Of a DNA stretch of 64,000 nucleotides, positions 23,922 to 35,500 are shown one piece after another. Location: assembly GCA_037447605.1 (NCBI GenBank), contig CM074805.1:2068627-2132626 (forward strand), given 5' to 3'. Every line of letters starts with the position of its first letter. Position 1 is the stretch's first letter. The notes below the pieces were generated by a model. The model was not told where the DNA came from. It saw nothing but the letters and a program-made list of their open reading frames with translations, and did no database searches. The DNA is from Zygnema circumcarinatum. Lineage: Eukaryota > Streptophyta > Zygnematophyceae > Zygnematales > Zygnemataceae. The position numbers and the translations under genes are program-made.

Positions 23922-24730
23922 AACAGGTTGAGAGAAAAAGAAATTAAAGACTTTGGCTTCTCAAAAAAAAAAAAATCTCAAAAAATACCTCTCTAATTGT
24001 GAACACGATTCATTTTGAGAAATGAGAATTGAATTCCTAACTTTTTTCTCAGTACAGTACAATTTTTATGAAGAACGAATTGAACATTGAAGAATTAATT
24101 ATCATTCGTGTTCAATTTGAGTTTTCCTTGGGTTCACTGTTCGATAATGAAATTTTAGCGGATCGTGAAGCACGTAGACCCGTTTTTTCGTACAGAAATT
24201 GTTGATCGGCTTTCGGGAAGTGTTGAAAATGAAAAAAATGGGGCCCGGGTTAACCAGATCCCTCAAATCGCACGGAGTTAACGTGGCAAAAATTGGAATC
24301 CACAGGTGCGACCAAATATGATGAGTATTTGAACTTTTTCTTTAAAACTTTTCGCTTTCTTGAATCGAAACTGTTTCGACCTCGAGTGTTCAAAGTTCCC
24401 TATTCAATAATATTTCCCTCTTTTCCTTTTTTATTCAATAAGGTTGAGAATTGAGAAATGAAGAAAGGAAGTGGCATTGACCTCACGATGGCGAAGCTAT
24501 CAAATGCACATGGAAACTCGTGAACTCGTTTAACAATTTCTCAACCTGTTGAGAAGGAAATTTCATTAAACTCACGATGGCGAGGCCATCAAATGTACAT
24601 GGACAAAAGCATGATGTGGAACCACGAGGGACTGGTCTCAAAGGACCTAAGCACAATAGAACGAAGCTAAGAGCGGAACGCCTAGGCACAACAACGCAAC
24701 CCTAGAAGCCCTAGAATTTCTCAACCTGTT
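23922..24730. mobile_element. Nested repeat bounded by AACAGGTTGAGA inverted motifs
   Basis: AACAGGTTGAGA occurs at 23922-23933 and its complement TCTCAACCTGTT at 24539-24550 and again at 24719-24730. The interior is AT-rich with no coding capacity. Family A sequence lies on both sides: a fragment at 23890, and duplicated cores at 24472 and about 24574. This fits one non-autonomous element inserted into a family A copy, or the reverse, followed by partial duplication. The exact boundaries are not resolved. Confidence 0.5.
24472..24715 (+). repeat. Dispersed repeat family A, copy 3 (core duplicated)
   Basis: The core GATGGCGAxGCxATCAAATG followed by (T/C)ACATGG appears twice (about 24486 and 24574). 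The second is followed by the full downstream block order GGAACCACGAGG, CTCAAAGGACCTAAG and CTAGAAGCC. It is the copy most similar to the one at 19456-19675. Confidence 0.75.
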
Positions 24731-25183
24731 CGGTTTACTGTAGAGCGTTTGCTTCCGTACGGTGTCGGTATGCCGTACGGTACGGTAGGTCGAGGTGGCC
24801 GACAGAAGCGTGCAGCTCAGCTTGGCGAGTGACAGACCGTCGCGATGACGTCAGGAGTGCGAATCTCGGTACCCGGAGCGACCGGCTGCACCCCGATGGT
24901 GACCTCCGTTCCGACCGCTCGCCTCGCCTCGCCTTGGCCATCCCTCCCATCCCATCCCGTCGCCTTGGAGCGCGCGGGCTGCCTCCCACGCGGCCAACCG
25001 CCGGGCGCCGTGGCGCGAACGAGTGGCTCGCACGACCAGTCCGCGGGTGTCACGTGGCTGGCATAGCGACACGTTCACTGTGCCTCGGAACTGGTGCTGC
25101 CAGCGCGCGCTCTGACACGGACGGACGGCTGGACTCCCGCAGAAGCCGTCCGTCAGCAGTTTCTGACGTCAGGTCTTACTTAG

Positions 25184-25310
25184 CCCAGGCCTAAAGTCCG
25201 CCACGCCCACGGTATGGGTACAGTCCGACCGTACGAGGCCCAGGCCCAAAGTCCGCCACGCCCACGGTATGGGTACAGTCCGACCGTACGAGGCCCAGGC
25301 CCAGGCCCAG
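25184..25310 (+). repeat. 55-bp tandem duplication
   Basis: Two adjacent 55-bp units start at 25184 and 25239. Each runs from CCCAGGCC-AAAGTCCGCC to GACCGTACGAGG, and they are nearly identical. A third truncated start (CCCAGGCCCAGG) follows at 25294. Confidence 0.9.
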
Positions 25311-25635
25311 GCTGAGGGGGCGGGCCGGACGGCGAACAGCCCATCCGGCCGGTGGGGTTAAGGCAGCGCCCACTACCGGTAGCGCGCGCGAGGGAGAGAG
25401 CGAGTACGAGCGAGAACGAGCGAGAGAGAGTGGCGCCCGCTGGTGCCGTCGTAGTACCTGGCACTGTTCCTCGGCGGGGCCGTACGGCCGCCGCTGCGCG
25501 GCCTGCCGCCGTACGGCGCCTAAGAATGTCCGCTAGCGCAATAAGTGTACGGACGCTCGGCCAGGCGGGCATTCAAGGCCCCTCCGCGCCCGCGCACATG
25601 CGCCCCTGCCGCGCGCCCCAGCTCCTTTAAGCGCC

Positions 25636-25659
25636 GTACGGTTTCGTATGAAACCGTAC
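25636..25659. promoter_or_regulatory. Perfect 10-bp inverted repeat with GTAC ends
   Basis: GTACGGTTTC (25636-25645), a 4-nt loop, then GAAACCGTAC (25650-25659). It lies about 310 bp upstream of the start codon at 25970, in DNA rich in CCGTACGG words. GTAC is the core bound by plant SBP-domain factors and copper-response elements; any such role here is inference. Confidence 0.4.
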
Positions 25660-25969
25660 CGGTGCGAGCGCCCGGGACGTGGGCGGGGTCGCGGGCGCGC
25701 GAGTCAGCGGGCGGGCCGGCCCGGCCGTTACACCCGCCCGCGCGCCGCCGTACGCCCGTACGGCACCAGGCAGGCGGCGCCAGCCCTTCCGGGAGCGCCG
25801 GACCAGCCAGCACGACACGTGGCGCCCGCATGATGGCGATCGTACGGTAGAGAGGGCAGGCAGGGGTCGCGGCTGGGGCTGGGCCTCCGCCTCAGCCTCC
25901 GCCTCGCCAAGCCATGGCGTGATGGCGCGGCGGGCGGGAGAGGAGCGGGGGGCGGAGGGGGGGGGCGCC

Positions 25970-28900
25970 ATGGGCAAGCTGTGGCACCGCGTGCTGGAGA
26001 AGACGCGTGGCGGCGCGCGCCTGCAGCCGTCGCACGGCGTCATCACCTTCCACGCGGCGCCCTGCGACTCGCCGCGCGTGTCCTCCCGCGGGCACTCGCA
26101 GGAGCTTTCGCTGTACCTTCCAGGCAGTCCGCAGGTGCCGCTGCGCCGCATGCGCTCGCAGGACCTCGCCGCACTTTACCATGCCGTCGAGGCGGCTGCG
26201 CTCAGGTGAGGCGACCTTCCCGCCATGGCTGTCAAGGGAGGGGGAACTGCCCCCGCCTTCATGAACTAATGACGCTGTAGGCACCTTGGACGGGCGGATG
26301 GGCGTGAGAGACGGTAATTTAGGTGAGGTTAGAGACTATTAAGGCTGCTGTCGTGCGCATAGGAATGACGGGACGTGCTGAAGTAGGCAGGCCGGGTAGG
26401 AGCAAACCGAAAGCAGTGACATTCGGTTAGGGAGAGTGCTCAAGGATGGAATGGTCAGCAAAGGGTTATCCCGCACGCTGCGCCAGAGCGTTGCAGCAGC
26501 TCATTAGGGTTGACTTGACCCTTTAGCAGTCGGACCTATCGCTGCTAATCTCCAAGTACTGCTGCGACACAACATCAGCGGTCAGAAGTGCATATTGGCA
26601 GCTGCTTGGGTATCCACTTTACTGCTTGAAGCGTCCCTTGGAGGTCACTGCCCTTCTATTATGCACTGCGAGGTCATGTTTCTGACCCATAACTTCTAGC
26701 GGAACTGGTCACGTCCTACAGACGCTTCAGGATGCCAGCAGTAAGCCGCAACATACGTCCTGTCTATTTTTAATAAAGCTTGGTCATTGGAGTCCGTTCA
26801 ATGGACGCTAAACTCAGCTTAGGTTCCATTTCCTTTGTTCATATCTCCGAGAATTGATGCTTTGTCGGAATACGAATGTATCAGGGTAGGAAACCGGATT
26901 TTCCGAACGAATAGACGACTATTCAGGCGAGCATATAAGCTGTCATTCTGGCAGCTTATTCAATTCGGCTCAATGGTAGGCACGATAGCTGCTTTTCAAC
27001 GCAATCCTTTAATAAGTCTGAATTTTCAGTTGAGGCAGGGCCGGTATCATTCTATGTGTATCAGATGTACGCAGCAGGCATACATATGCGCATCTCTTTT
27101 TTCTCACTTGATGTAAAAAAAGATGCCAGCTGGCACTGCTGTTGCTCCGACCAGATCTTGGCCTACATTTGGTTGACCGCTTGACAAAGTGGTAGCCTTC
27201 AGGGTTGCGCTTCTTGGCAGAAATGGGGAGAATGGTGAGAAATGGGGCTTGGGATGGAGAGGGAGAGAAGAAAGGGAGAGGTGTGTGAAGCGATTTGGGA
27301 CGAAATCCGAGGAGGGGAAAACTGAAAGCATAGAATGGAGGAAACTGAAGGGTTGATTAGGAAGGCGTGAGGAGAGTGAAGATTGGGATTACAAGGTATT
27401 GAAGACGTGGCCGAATAGAAATGAGAGCATGCAAGTTATGCTCCATGTACAGTTTGCGAGCCTAAAATTGTCACTCTCATCCGGTGTTCAGTTTGCAAAT
27501 ATGTGGAATAGGATGCTAGTTTTTGGCTAGGAACATACACCGAAACTTCAAAGTCGGAGAGTGGTCTGTTTTGTGTGGTTGGAAAGGTTGCATTTGCAGT
27601 TGTTCTCTCTGAACCTGTGGGAGGTCCCAAGTGGCGTCCTCTGCAGTATGGACGATGTGCGCTTTTCGTGGGCGTTTAGCTGAATAGAAAAGGACTTAGT
27701 AGCTTGGAGTGGTGAAGGTCACCACTCAATCGTAGAACTGAGCATGTGACTCGTTTCGCTTAAAAATGACAAAACCATACGCGGGCTGGTCCGTCAGGCC
27801 CTCCTTCCATTGAGCTTGTTCACTTTTGCTATTGTTAGAAGGATTGTGGCTTCTCACATGCCACCCCTTGTTCATCTCCATGGCTCTGCATGAAGAGAAA
27901 CAGTAGCTCCTGCTGTAGAGAAGGCGTCATTCCCTTCAGTAGTCTTCAGAGATCTTGAAGCCAATCATGCATGCCTATGTCATCGCTCGTCTGACCTTGC
28001 CATGCATCCCAACCCATCCTTACCACTTGCCATGTTACCTTTAGTTGCCATGGGTCGCGCCAGCTCGAGTGTTATCGCTCTATGGCATTTTGTCAAAACG
28101 TCGACAATATGCTTCGGGCTTTCGTTCGGATTTCACTCTCCCTCCTAAACTTGCAGGAAGGCATGCTCTAGTTTCGATTATTACATGCTCGGGAAATGTC
28201 AAAGCTTGACCCGCCCTAGTGCAGGCAGCTGCTTCATGCCGTCGGGCTTCACATGAAGGCCAGTTGTCGAGTCTCCATGCTCCAGTGACTCGGCCTCCGT
28301 TCCGTTGCGTGAGCAGCCAGCATGGAGCTGGCCGCTGACAGTGCGCGCGCGCCCCAAATGTTTCCGGATAACGAAAATAATTTGACGCCGCTACGTTTTT
28401 TTCGTACGATATATGGACCCGTACATACCTAGATATGTGTACGGTTGTAGTACGGATATCGAGATGTCCGTCGCTGCAATCGATATGTAAGCGATTGGTA
28501 GGGTCCCCGCTGCCCAATCGGTCAGCGGATCGAATTAGGGTTAGGGAATTAGGGTTAGGGTTAGGGTTAGGGTTAGGGTTAGGGTTAGGGTTAAGAGGTA
28601 GGGCTGAGAGTGGCTGAGGTGGAGAGCTAAGCGCGAAAGCTCGGCTGTGCGCAGGAGTCCCGGTGGTGCGTCCGTGCCGCCCACTCCGGGGAACGATGCG
28701 GAAAGGGAGAAGGGCGAATGGGGAGGTCGCATCAGCCGCAGCAGCTCACTGGGGAATGAGATGGCGGACGCCATCCGGCAGGACCCCATCTGCAGGTTCG
28801 AGTGTGCTGGATACTCCTTGGATTCTAAATGCGATTATGCCCGAGCAAGTTTGGTTCATGTTTCTACGTCGTACGCATTGGTTTATGTTCTCATCGCCGT

Positions 28901-31900
28901 GGATCACTTGTGAATTCTTGGTCTGGGAACAGTCCTGAGGAGTTGCCCGACATGGAAACGGCCTTTCGGGGCTTTTTGGCCTTGAATCCCCGATATGAGG
29001 TAATTGCAAGAATGTTCTATCTCTAAACTTCACTGTCGAAAGAATGACTTGTGTGATAGCACAGATAAGTGATCGATAAGGCTCATCATAGTTCAGTCTC
29101 TCCATCTCTCATCTTATTTCAGCTGAAATATGAAGATTTTTTTATCTATTGTTGTGATTTTCAGCACACACTTTTCGCATCGTATTGAAGGCTTCTAATT
29201 TCTCCGCGGCTACTCTTTATTGAAGATGCATCATGACTAGTCGATTTTGAATCAATCAAAATAACGCTCTTTTTCGGGTTGTTGGGAATTGGGTGTGGCG
29301 TCTATATATAGTCCCTTGTATTGCCTTTTGATGAACTTCGAAGCGCAGATTATGCCGCTATAGACCAGGAGGGGCGTGCCTGCTTTGATTACTCTGGCAC
29401 CGGCATTTTCTGTGTGTCGCAGATGGTGAGTATGCAAGTTGAATTAGTCATTTACTTGTCGTCCTTTAAAGAACCTCTCAGCTTTGAAGACTGCTCTCAT
29501 AAGGGAACTTGATATACTAGTCAGTCAGTTTATTGGAACCGTTTGCCTTGTGTAAGTTTCCCGGAGTGATGGCTGCAGGAGGATTCTGACCATCCAGCTC
29601 CTGTTCTTCCCAGCTTTGTGCGTGGACGCTCCAAAAACATTGCATTGCAGGCAATGCAGGTGCGCGGCTGCAGACTTCTACAAACAGTCTAGGAAAATAA
29701 GAAAGGTATTCTGAATTTTAGGTCAGTCTAAATAAAGTGTCTTGAATGTTCAAGTACCTTAGTGCAGCGATGGCAATAAGCGCTTCGATTCACCGTGGGT
29801 GGAAAGAAGATGTCAATTGGGGAGCTGCAATTGCTGATCTAGGGGCTGGGGGATTTGAGGGTTGGAGCAGAGTAGTAGTCTGGAAGCAGGCACACTCGAG
29901 TATGAGCTGCGGGAGAGGGTGCTGGAACATCTGCAAACCTATGATGAAGAATACAGCGTAGTCTTTACCTCTGCTGGAGGAGCGTCCTTGAAAGTACGAG
30001 CCAGCAGAGAATCTGACAGTCATCTGTGTGTTTTGCTTTGGCTGGCCAAAAGTGAACTTCTTGCTTGGGCGGCATGAAGCAGTTGACGATGCCAAAGACT
30101 ACGGGAGAGATTTGTTCATTTGTTTTCGTGTGTGAATTTTCTTTGCCGAACTGACCCACCTTAAACGTTTACTACTTTCTTTTGAGCGCAGTTGCTAGGC
30201 GAAGCATATCACTTTGGGCCGCAGACAGGCCTCATCACCGCATACGATCATGTGGATGAGCATGTGGATCAGCTTTGCAAATTAGCAGCAAAAGCTGGTG
30301 CCCATGTTTCCGCAGCGCCCATTTCGTGGCCAGACCTTCGTATCTCTACTCCTGACTTAAAGAGGTATGTGCTGCCTGTCATTCCGATTCTCATGCCCTA
30401 CGAACTGCATTGCTGAAGAGTGCCGAAACATGGCTTTCAAGCCCCCGTTTAGGTCCTGCATTGTTTTCGCATGTTATTTAGCAGTTCATACCCGGATTGA
30501 TCACGGTTATTGAATCTCAAAGCAGATCTTCAACATGCACACCTATTTCACTCATCTTCATCCTCTATTTCCTTTTTCTCCGGCAAAACTTTGTCCCACA
30601 CCTCTCCAAGTTAGCAGCTCATTGTTGATCGTGCTTCTTGATTGTCTTTCTGCTAACTCCACGAGGTGATGATTGTTCGTGGCTGCTCTGCAGGCTTCTG
30701 AATGGTGATCGTAATGACGAAAGATTTGTTGGCTCTAATGCCTATGATGCAACGTTTGGCTCCACGGAGTTTGGCACAGGGGGACTCTCGCGGGGCCTGT
30801 TTGTTCTTCCCCTCCAGTCACGTATTTCTGGCACAAAGCACAGCCTGCAATGGGCACTAGAGGCACAGCGGCGCGGCTGGCATGTGCTGCTAGATGCTCA
30901 GGGAATATCTCCTGGGGATTCTGTCAATCTCCAGCACTTTAAGCCAGACTTTGTGGTCTTCTCTTTCTACAAGGTGAGAGTACATCACATGAAGAAGCCT
31001 TGCTGAAGAATGAGGGGAGTAAGACTGTTGCTGGCTCAATCAAGGAGCCACAGTAATGGGATGCTTCTGGTTTGTGAGAACACTTGATAGCAGACTGAAT
31101 ACTGAAGATCAGATTTGTTTCCATTCGGAAGGTTTTTTTCTACACCGTTTTGTGTGACGTTTTCCGAACTGACTCTGGTGAATCTCAGTTCTGCTGGGAC
31201 TTCTTTACTTTCCATTTCCCTTTCGCTACTCTGTCGAGTTTGTTGCCCTTTCCGGATATTGTTTTATTTTTCGTTAAGTATTAACTGCATGAAAATATCT
31301 CCAGACCAGTGATGTTTTACGGTTGGCTGAACACTAGTGAGGTTGTTTTTGCCTAAACAGTTGAATAATCACAATTCTGAATGCTTTTTGGAGCAATTTT
31401 GTTTGGCTTAACGCATTTTATCCCCATGCCTGTATCGTCTTGGACAGAATTGCTTCATCTTCCACTCGTTTTTTTGTTTTCCTTCTTGTTCTGACTTAAC
31501 GCTATTACTCAAGATCCTTTTTTGGCCCTAATCTCAGGTGTTTGGTCAAGATCCGACCGGCTTCGGCTGCCTGCTTCTCCGACGCCCTTCTAACCACAAC
31601 GTCTCCAAGGCTAAGGCTCGAACTGATGCAGCTGATGTCAGCGGATGTCTTCCTGCTGCTATAGTCCGCAGTATCAGCTCAACCCCTCGCAGCTCCCCCG
31701 GCCGCAATTCTTCTGCCAGCCTTGCCTCTCCCGCAGGATCACCACCCAGAATAGCTATCCCCTCACCATGTCACCCCCCTGCCGGCACCTCTGCCACGTT
31801 TACTCGCCCGGGAGACGCTTCCTCTGAGGCCTCTCCCCTACAAGACGACCACCCTTTTGCTGATTTTTTGCATAGGGAAGGAGACGGGGGCTATGGAACG

Positions 31901-33586
31901 TCGTGTTCCTCTGCCCTTAATTCCCCCACTGAGTCTGGGGGCCACAATCAGGCAACCTCCACCAGCCGTCCCCCACCCTCCGGATCGAGCATTCTAACAG
32001 ACCAAAAACCACCCAAACACGTGCAGACAGTTTCTGGAGATGGGGCCTCCAGTAGTGGCAGCGTTGGGGCATCTCCTGCAAGCCGACAGTCTGCATCTCA
32101 AACCCCTTTTCGAGACGCTCGTTATAGCACTGCTCATGCAGCTCCCGAGGCAAGCGATGATAGAGAGTGGCCTTCTAGCGGGCGCACCTACAGCCGCATT
32201 AGCAGTTTTAGCAGTGTGGGGCAGAGGACCATGGAGGAGGGGGAGATGGAGTGTCGCGGGCTGGACCATCTACGTGACATGGGGGCTGCAGCTGTGAGCA
32301 AGCACTTAGAGCTTCTCTTGGAGTGGTTGGCCTCTGCGCTCAGACGGCTGCGTCACCCCGGAATGGAGCAGTGCCCCCTAGTGGAGATCTATGGCCCATG
32401 TGCGTTCGGAGTTTTCTGGCCTAAGTTTTTCTGTGGACGTTGTTTTCATTGCTGTCCATATGGGATGTCATCACCATTATGGGTATCAGTTTTCGGAATC
32501 TTTTGACTGGCAGTAGACTTCGAATGAGGAGCTCTTTGTTGTTTTGTGTGGGGCTTGGGGACTAGTGCTGAAGTATTCTGCATTTGTTTCGTATGTGCTG
32601 ATGCAGCATCCATGTCAGAACGAGGAGCAGGTCTCGCTTTCAATATTGTTGACTGGAACTGGGATCGAGTTGCGCCATCCTTAGTGCAGGTTTGATACGC
32701 CTTCAACTTTCTTATGCAAGCTCAATTTTCTGCAGAACGAATCTATGGAATGCGCTGTTATTCTGTAGAAAGGTCTCCTGAAGTCTTTGAAGCATTCCCT
32801 GCTTTTTGCCAAACAGTCACATCTGTATGCAGAGATGGGGATGTTTCCTTGACACGGTTTGCAACGACTGTGCTGTTCTTGAAGGAAATGTCATGTTCAG
32901 ACCACTGAGAGCTTGTTCTGTGCCGCACTCTCTCCTCCTTGTCTTCCCCGGCAGGTGCTCGCGGACCGCCAAAATATTTCTCTTGCAATCGGGCATTTGT
33001 ATCGACACGACCCCAGCAATGGAGGTGAATTTTGGTTCCACTGTGAGCCTGTCAACTGCTAGTTTCATGATTGCATGTAGTTCGCTGGATGTTTGCGGCC
33101 ACGTGAGTGCTGCACTGTGTTCACTGAGTGAAGCAGTCACACAAGTTGGGCTTGCAGTTCAAGCGCTGGATGTCATTTTTGTATCACACATTTGAGTGAT
33201 TCTATCTGTAAACGACTCCTTGAGGATCCCTGTGGTTTCCATGTGTAGTCTTTTCCTGTCCACGGTTTGTTTGCACGCTTGTCGAGGGGAAGATTGCTGC
33301 TTTTGCATGAGCGCCTAAAAGCTGAGTGGATCATTTGGGTGTGTGGCAATCTTCAGGTCAGAGGAGTCTTCACAAAGTACTGAATCGGCCTGCAGCTCAG
33401 CACCATGGGGATGAGACAAGGCCAGCGGTGGTGGATGTAGTTTCTGTATCGCTCGGGCTGGTATCCAATTTTGAAGATGTGTACCGATTATGGGCTTTCG
33501 TGGCGGAATTTTTAAATCCAGAGTTTATTTATAGGGAGTCCGTGGAATTCCAGATGTTAAACAAGCAAACCGTTAAGTTGAGTTAA
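25970..33586 (+). CDS. PLP-dependent, molybdenum-cofactor-sulfurase-like protein
   Basis: Twelve exons keep phase and give about 819 residues: 25970-26205, 28655-28795, 28933-28999, 29312-29425, 29579-29659, 29871-29993, 30192-30364, 30694-30973, 31538-32399, 32607-32689, 32955-33024 and 33357-33586. It reads like the plant family of PLP-dependent, Moco-sulfurase-like proteins. An N-terminal acidic/Ser segment leads into FDELRSADY and CFDYSGTGIF, then an aminotransferase class V core (EYSVVFTSAGGAS, AYDHVDEHVD, WHVLLDAQG). The predicted PLP lysine is Lys405 in VFSFYK, followed by VFGQDPTGFGCLLL. A long Ser/Pro-rich linker follows. The C-terminal block is ERGAGLAFNIVDWNWD and LVSNFEDVYRLWAFVAEFLN, the latter typical of land-plant members. 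The substrate of this family is not established. An in-frame ATG 48 nt upstream is possible. Confidence 0.9.
26206..28654 (+). other. First intron (2.4 kb) of the PLP-protein gene
   Basis: No exon with matching phase was found between the GTGAGG donor at 26206 and the acceptor at 28654. It is single-copy-looking DNA apart from the TTAGGG tract at its 3' end. Confidence 0.6.
28534..28594 (+). repeat. Interstitial (TTAGGG)n tract
   Basis: About nine to ten copies of TTAGGG, with one interruption (TTAGGGAATTAGGG), end in TTAAGAGG. The tract lies inside the first intron of the PLP-protein gene, about 60 bp before the second exon. A shorter matching tract in the opposite orientation is at 22920-22933. 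Confidence 0.95.
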
Positions 33587-34251
33587 TCTTAGGCTGAGAT
33601 GTAGGAGGCGGGGAGTCAGGTATCCACAGAATAATGTAGTCCATGTAAGATTCATCGGTTGCTCACTGTACAGGCAAAGGCGGATTTAGAAAACGTCGGG
33701 ATCACGATCTTAAACCATGTAGAGTCGTTCGCGGTACATAAGATAATAAGGAATATGTTTTGTTCCTTTTTAGGGCTAGTCCTCAACAGTAGTTAGGAAT
33801 GGTGAAGCTCAATGCAGTTGTCTGAGCTTTTCCTGCCGGTAGCAGATTCAAGCGCATAGATTGCCCTTTGGCCTTGATCTGGCACAGAGTAAGAATGTAA
33901 AGTGCAGTCATACGTCTATCAAATGTTATTGTAACGTCGTCTCTTAATCGCCATACGTGCCGCCGCGTAGACAAATGCATGGGCGCAAAGCTTGAATATG
34001 CGTTCTGAAGTGTGCGTGTGTAGGTCTGCTTTCCACTTCAGTTTTGGTATATTGCACATCGAGCTGCCTGCTGGCCTATGTATTCGATGGCCCGCCATGG
34101 ATCTCTTCACACAAGCAATCGTTGCTGAGCGCCACATAATCATGCGCCATGGCATGGTCATGGCATGGCATGGCAAGTATGCGGCATGCGGTCATGATCA
34201 GCCGTTCATTTTCCACAGTCGACGCGTTGCGTCGTCCTGACCGTCGATCTG

Positions 34252-34261
34252 NNNNNNNNNN
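34252..34261. other. Assembly gap (10 N) beside a poly-C run
   Basis: Ten Ns are followed by G and then about 16 consecutive C. The gap probably marks an unresolved homopolymer, and its true length is unknown. Confidence 0.95.
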
Positions 34262-34303
34262 GCCCCCCCCCCCCCCCCGCCCTCACCGCGCCCGCCCGCC
34301 CGC

Positions 34304-35077
34304 TAGGGTTGGGGGCACGGTCCCCCTCCGACCCGTGCCCAGGGGCACGTGCCCCCCCCCCCTTGGGGGAGAGGCATGCCCCTTTTTCGTGCCCCGTGAC
34401 GTGACTGCATTGAGCAATTCAAATCGGCGCCAAAAAGAATATAATATTTTAAAACGGTACGGATGAAGGTACGGAAAGTACAGATGAATGTACGAAACGT
34501 ACGGATCAAGGTACAAGTGTACGGAAAATATGAAAAGTACGGACAGTACTCAACACAACTCTCAAAACTGAGGATCCAGCACAGCACAGTTTTTTAGCTT
34601 TTAGTTCTCACCTCTCAACTCTCCTTATGCCTCTTCTCACAAGATCTCACTGACAGCATAAACAGCCCCAAGCAAAAGAATGAAAGAACAGATCGAAGAA
34701 CAAGGAGGTACCACATCTACAAGGGTGTGTTAAGCAGGTCGTGAAGACAACAAAATCGAACAGATTTTTGCGTGTTACTATTACTGTACACATAGTTACT
34801 GAGTGAGATCAATGCCAAATCATTTTACTGAGTGCTTTTTCTCTCTTTTCTTTTTTGTTAGAAAGAGATAGTTGCGATGCGGAACTGAACGCTGTCTTCA
34901 ATCGTCACCGGCCCGGGCCCGGTCGTACGAGGTAAGCGTCACGTGACAGGGGGCACGGGGGGGCACGAAATATATGGGGAAAATTTTTGGAGGCGTGCCC
35001 CGGGCACGGACGGTCAAAAATGGGGGGCATGCCCCCCCCCCCCCGGGCATGCCCGTGCCCCCGTGCCCCCAACCCTA
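34304..35077. mobile_element. TA-flanked inverted-repeat element, about 770 bp
   Basis: The left end reads TA then GGGTTGGGGGCACG (34304 onward). The right end reads CGTGCCCCCAACCC then TA (ending at 35077). The inverted similarity continues inward imperfectly through GGGGCATGCC/CGTGCCC-rich blocks and GTGACGTGAC/GTCACGTGAC. Both outer flanks are the same CCGCCCGCCCGC-type repeat, as expected for insertion at a TA within it. The interior is AT-rich with repeated GTACGG words. No transposase is present, so this looks like a MITE-like non-autonomous element. Confidence 0.7.
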
Positions 35078-35500
35078 CCGCCCGCCCGCCCGCCCGGCCG
35101 TTCGTCGCCGGTCAACGCCCTTTTGAGCGCGCGCGAACTTCCGAACGCCGCTCTGCCCGACCACCGACCAACCGACCATTGATCCATGGATCCCCTACTT
35201 GATACCGTACGAGCAGTGTGGTCAATGTGCACTACAGTACTGTACCGTACAGCGTACCTGCAACGTTGATCTGGTGGATCCGCGTGTCCACCGCGCCGCT
35301 TGCGCTGATTCGTAGCGGCCGCGGGAAGGAGGGAGAGTGGGCCCTCGCCGGGGCGGGGCTATGGCGGGGCCCGGCTCGCGCGCATGGGGGAGGGGGATGG
35401 GGCAGAGAACCTCCTGCATTTCATAGGCGAGTGAGGCGCAGCCTCCTCTGGGCGGATAGTTTCTGCCTGTAGGTTTGTGGTTTGAAATAAGCGGGGAAGC

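Larger units (their letters stand above)
33587..35500. other. Intergenic region between the PLP-protein gene and SERINC
   Basis: No gene is supported. The left half is AT-rich unique sequence. The centre has a 10-N gap (34252-34261) and an inverted-repeat element (34306-35075). The right part (about 35080-35500) is GC-rich and is probably the SERINC promoter and 5' untranslated region. Confidence 0.55.

Noticed and set aside
28534-28594. Chromosome end
   Set aside because: Unique gene sequence continues on both sides, so the TTAGGG tract is interstitial.
31917-32269. Minus-strand frames over the PLP-protein Ser/Pro-rich exon
   Set aside because: They are shadows of the plus-strand exon 31538-32399, whose phase and flanking exons are well supported.
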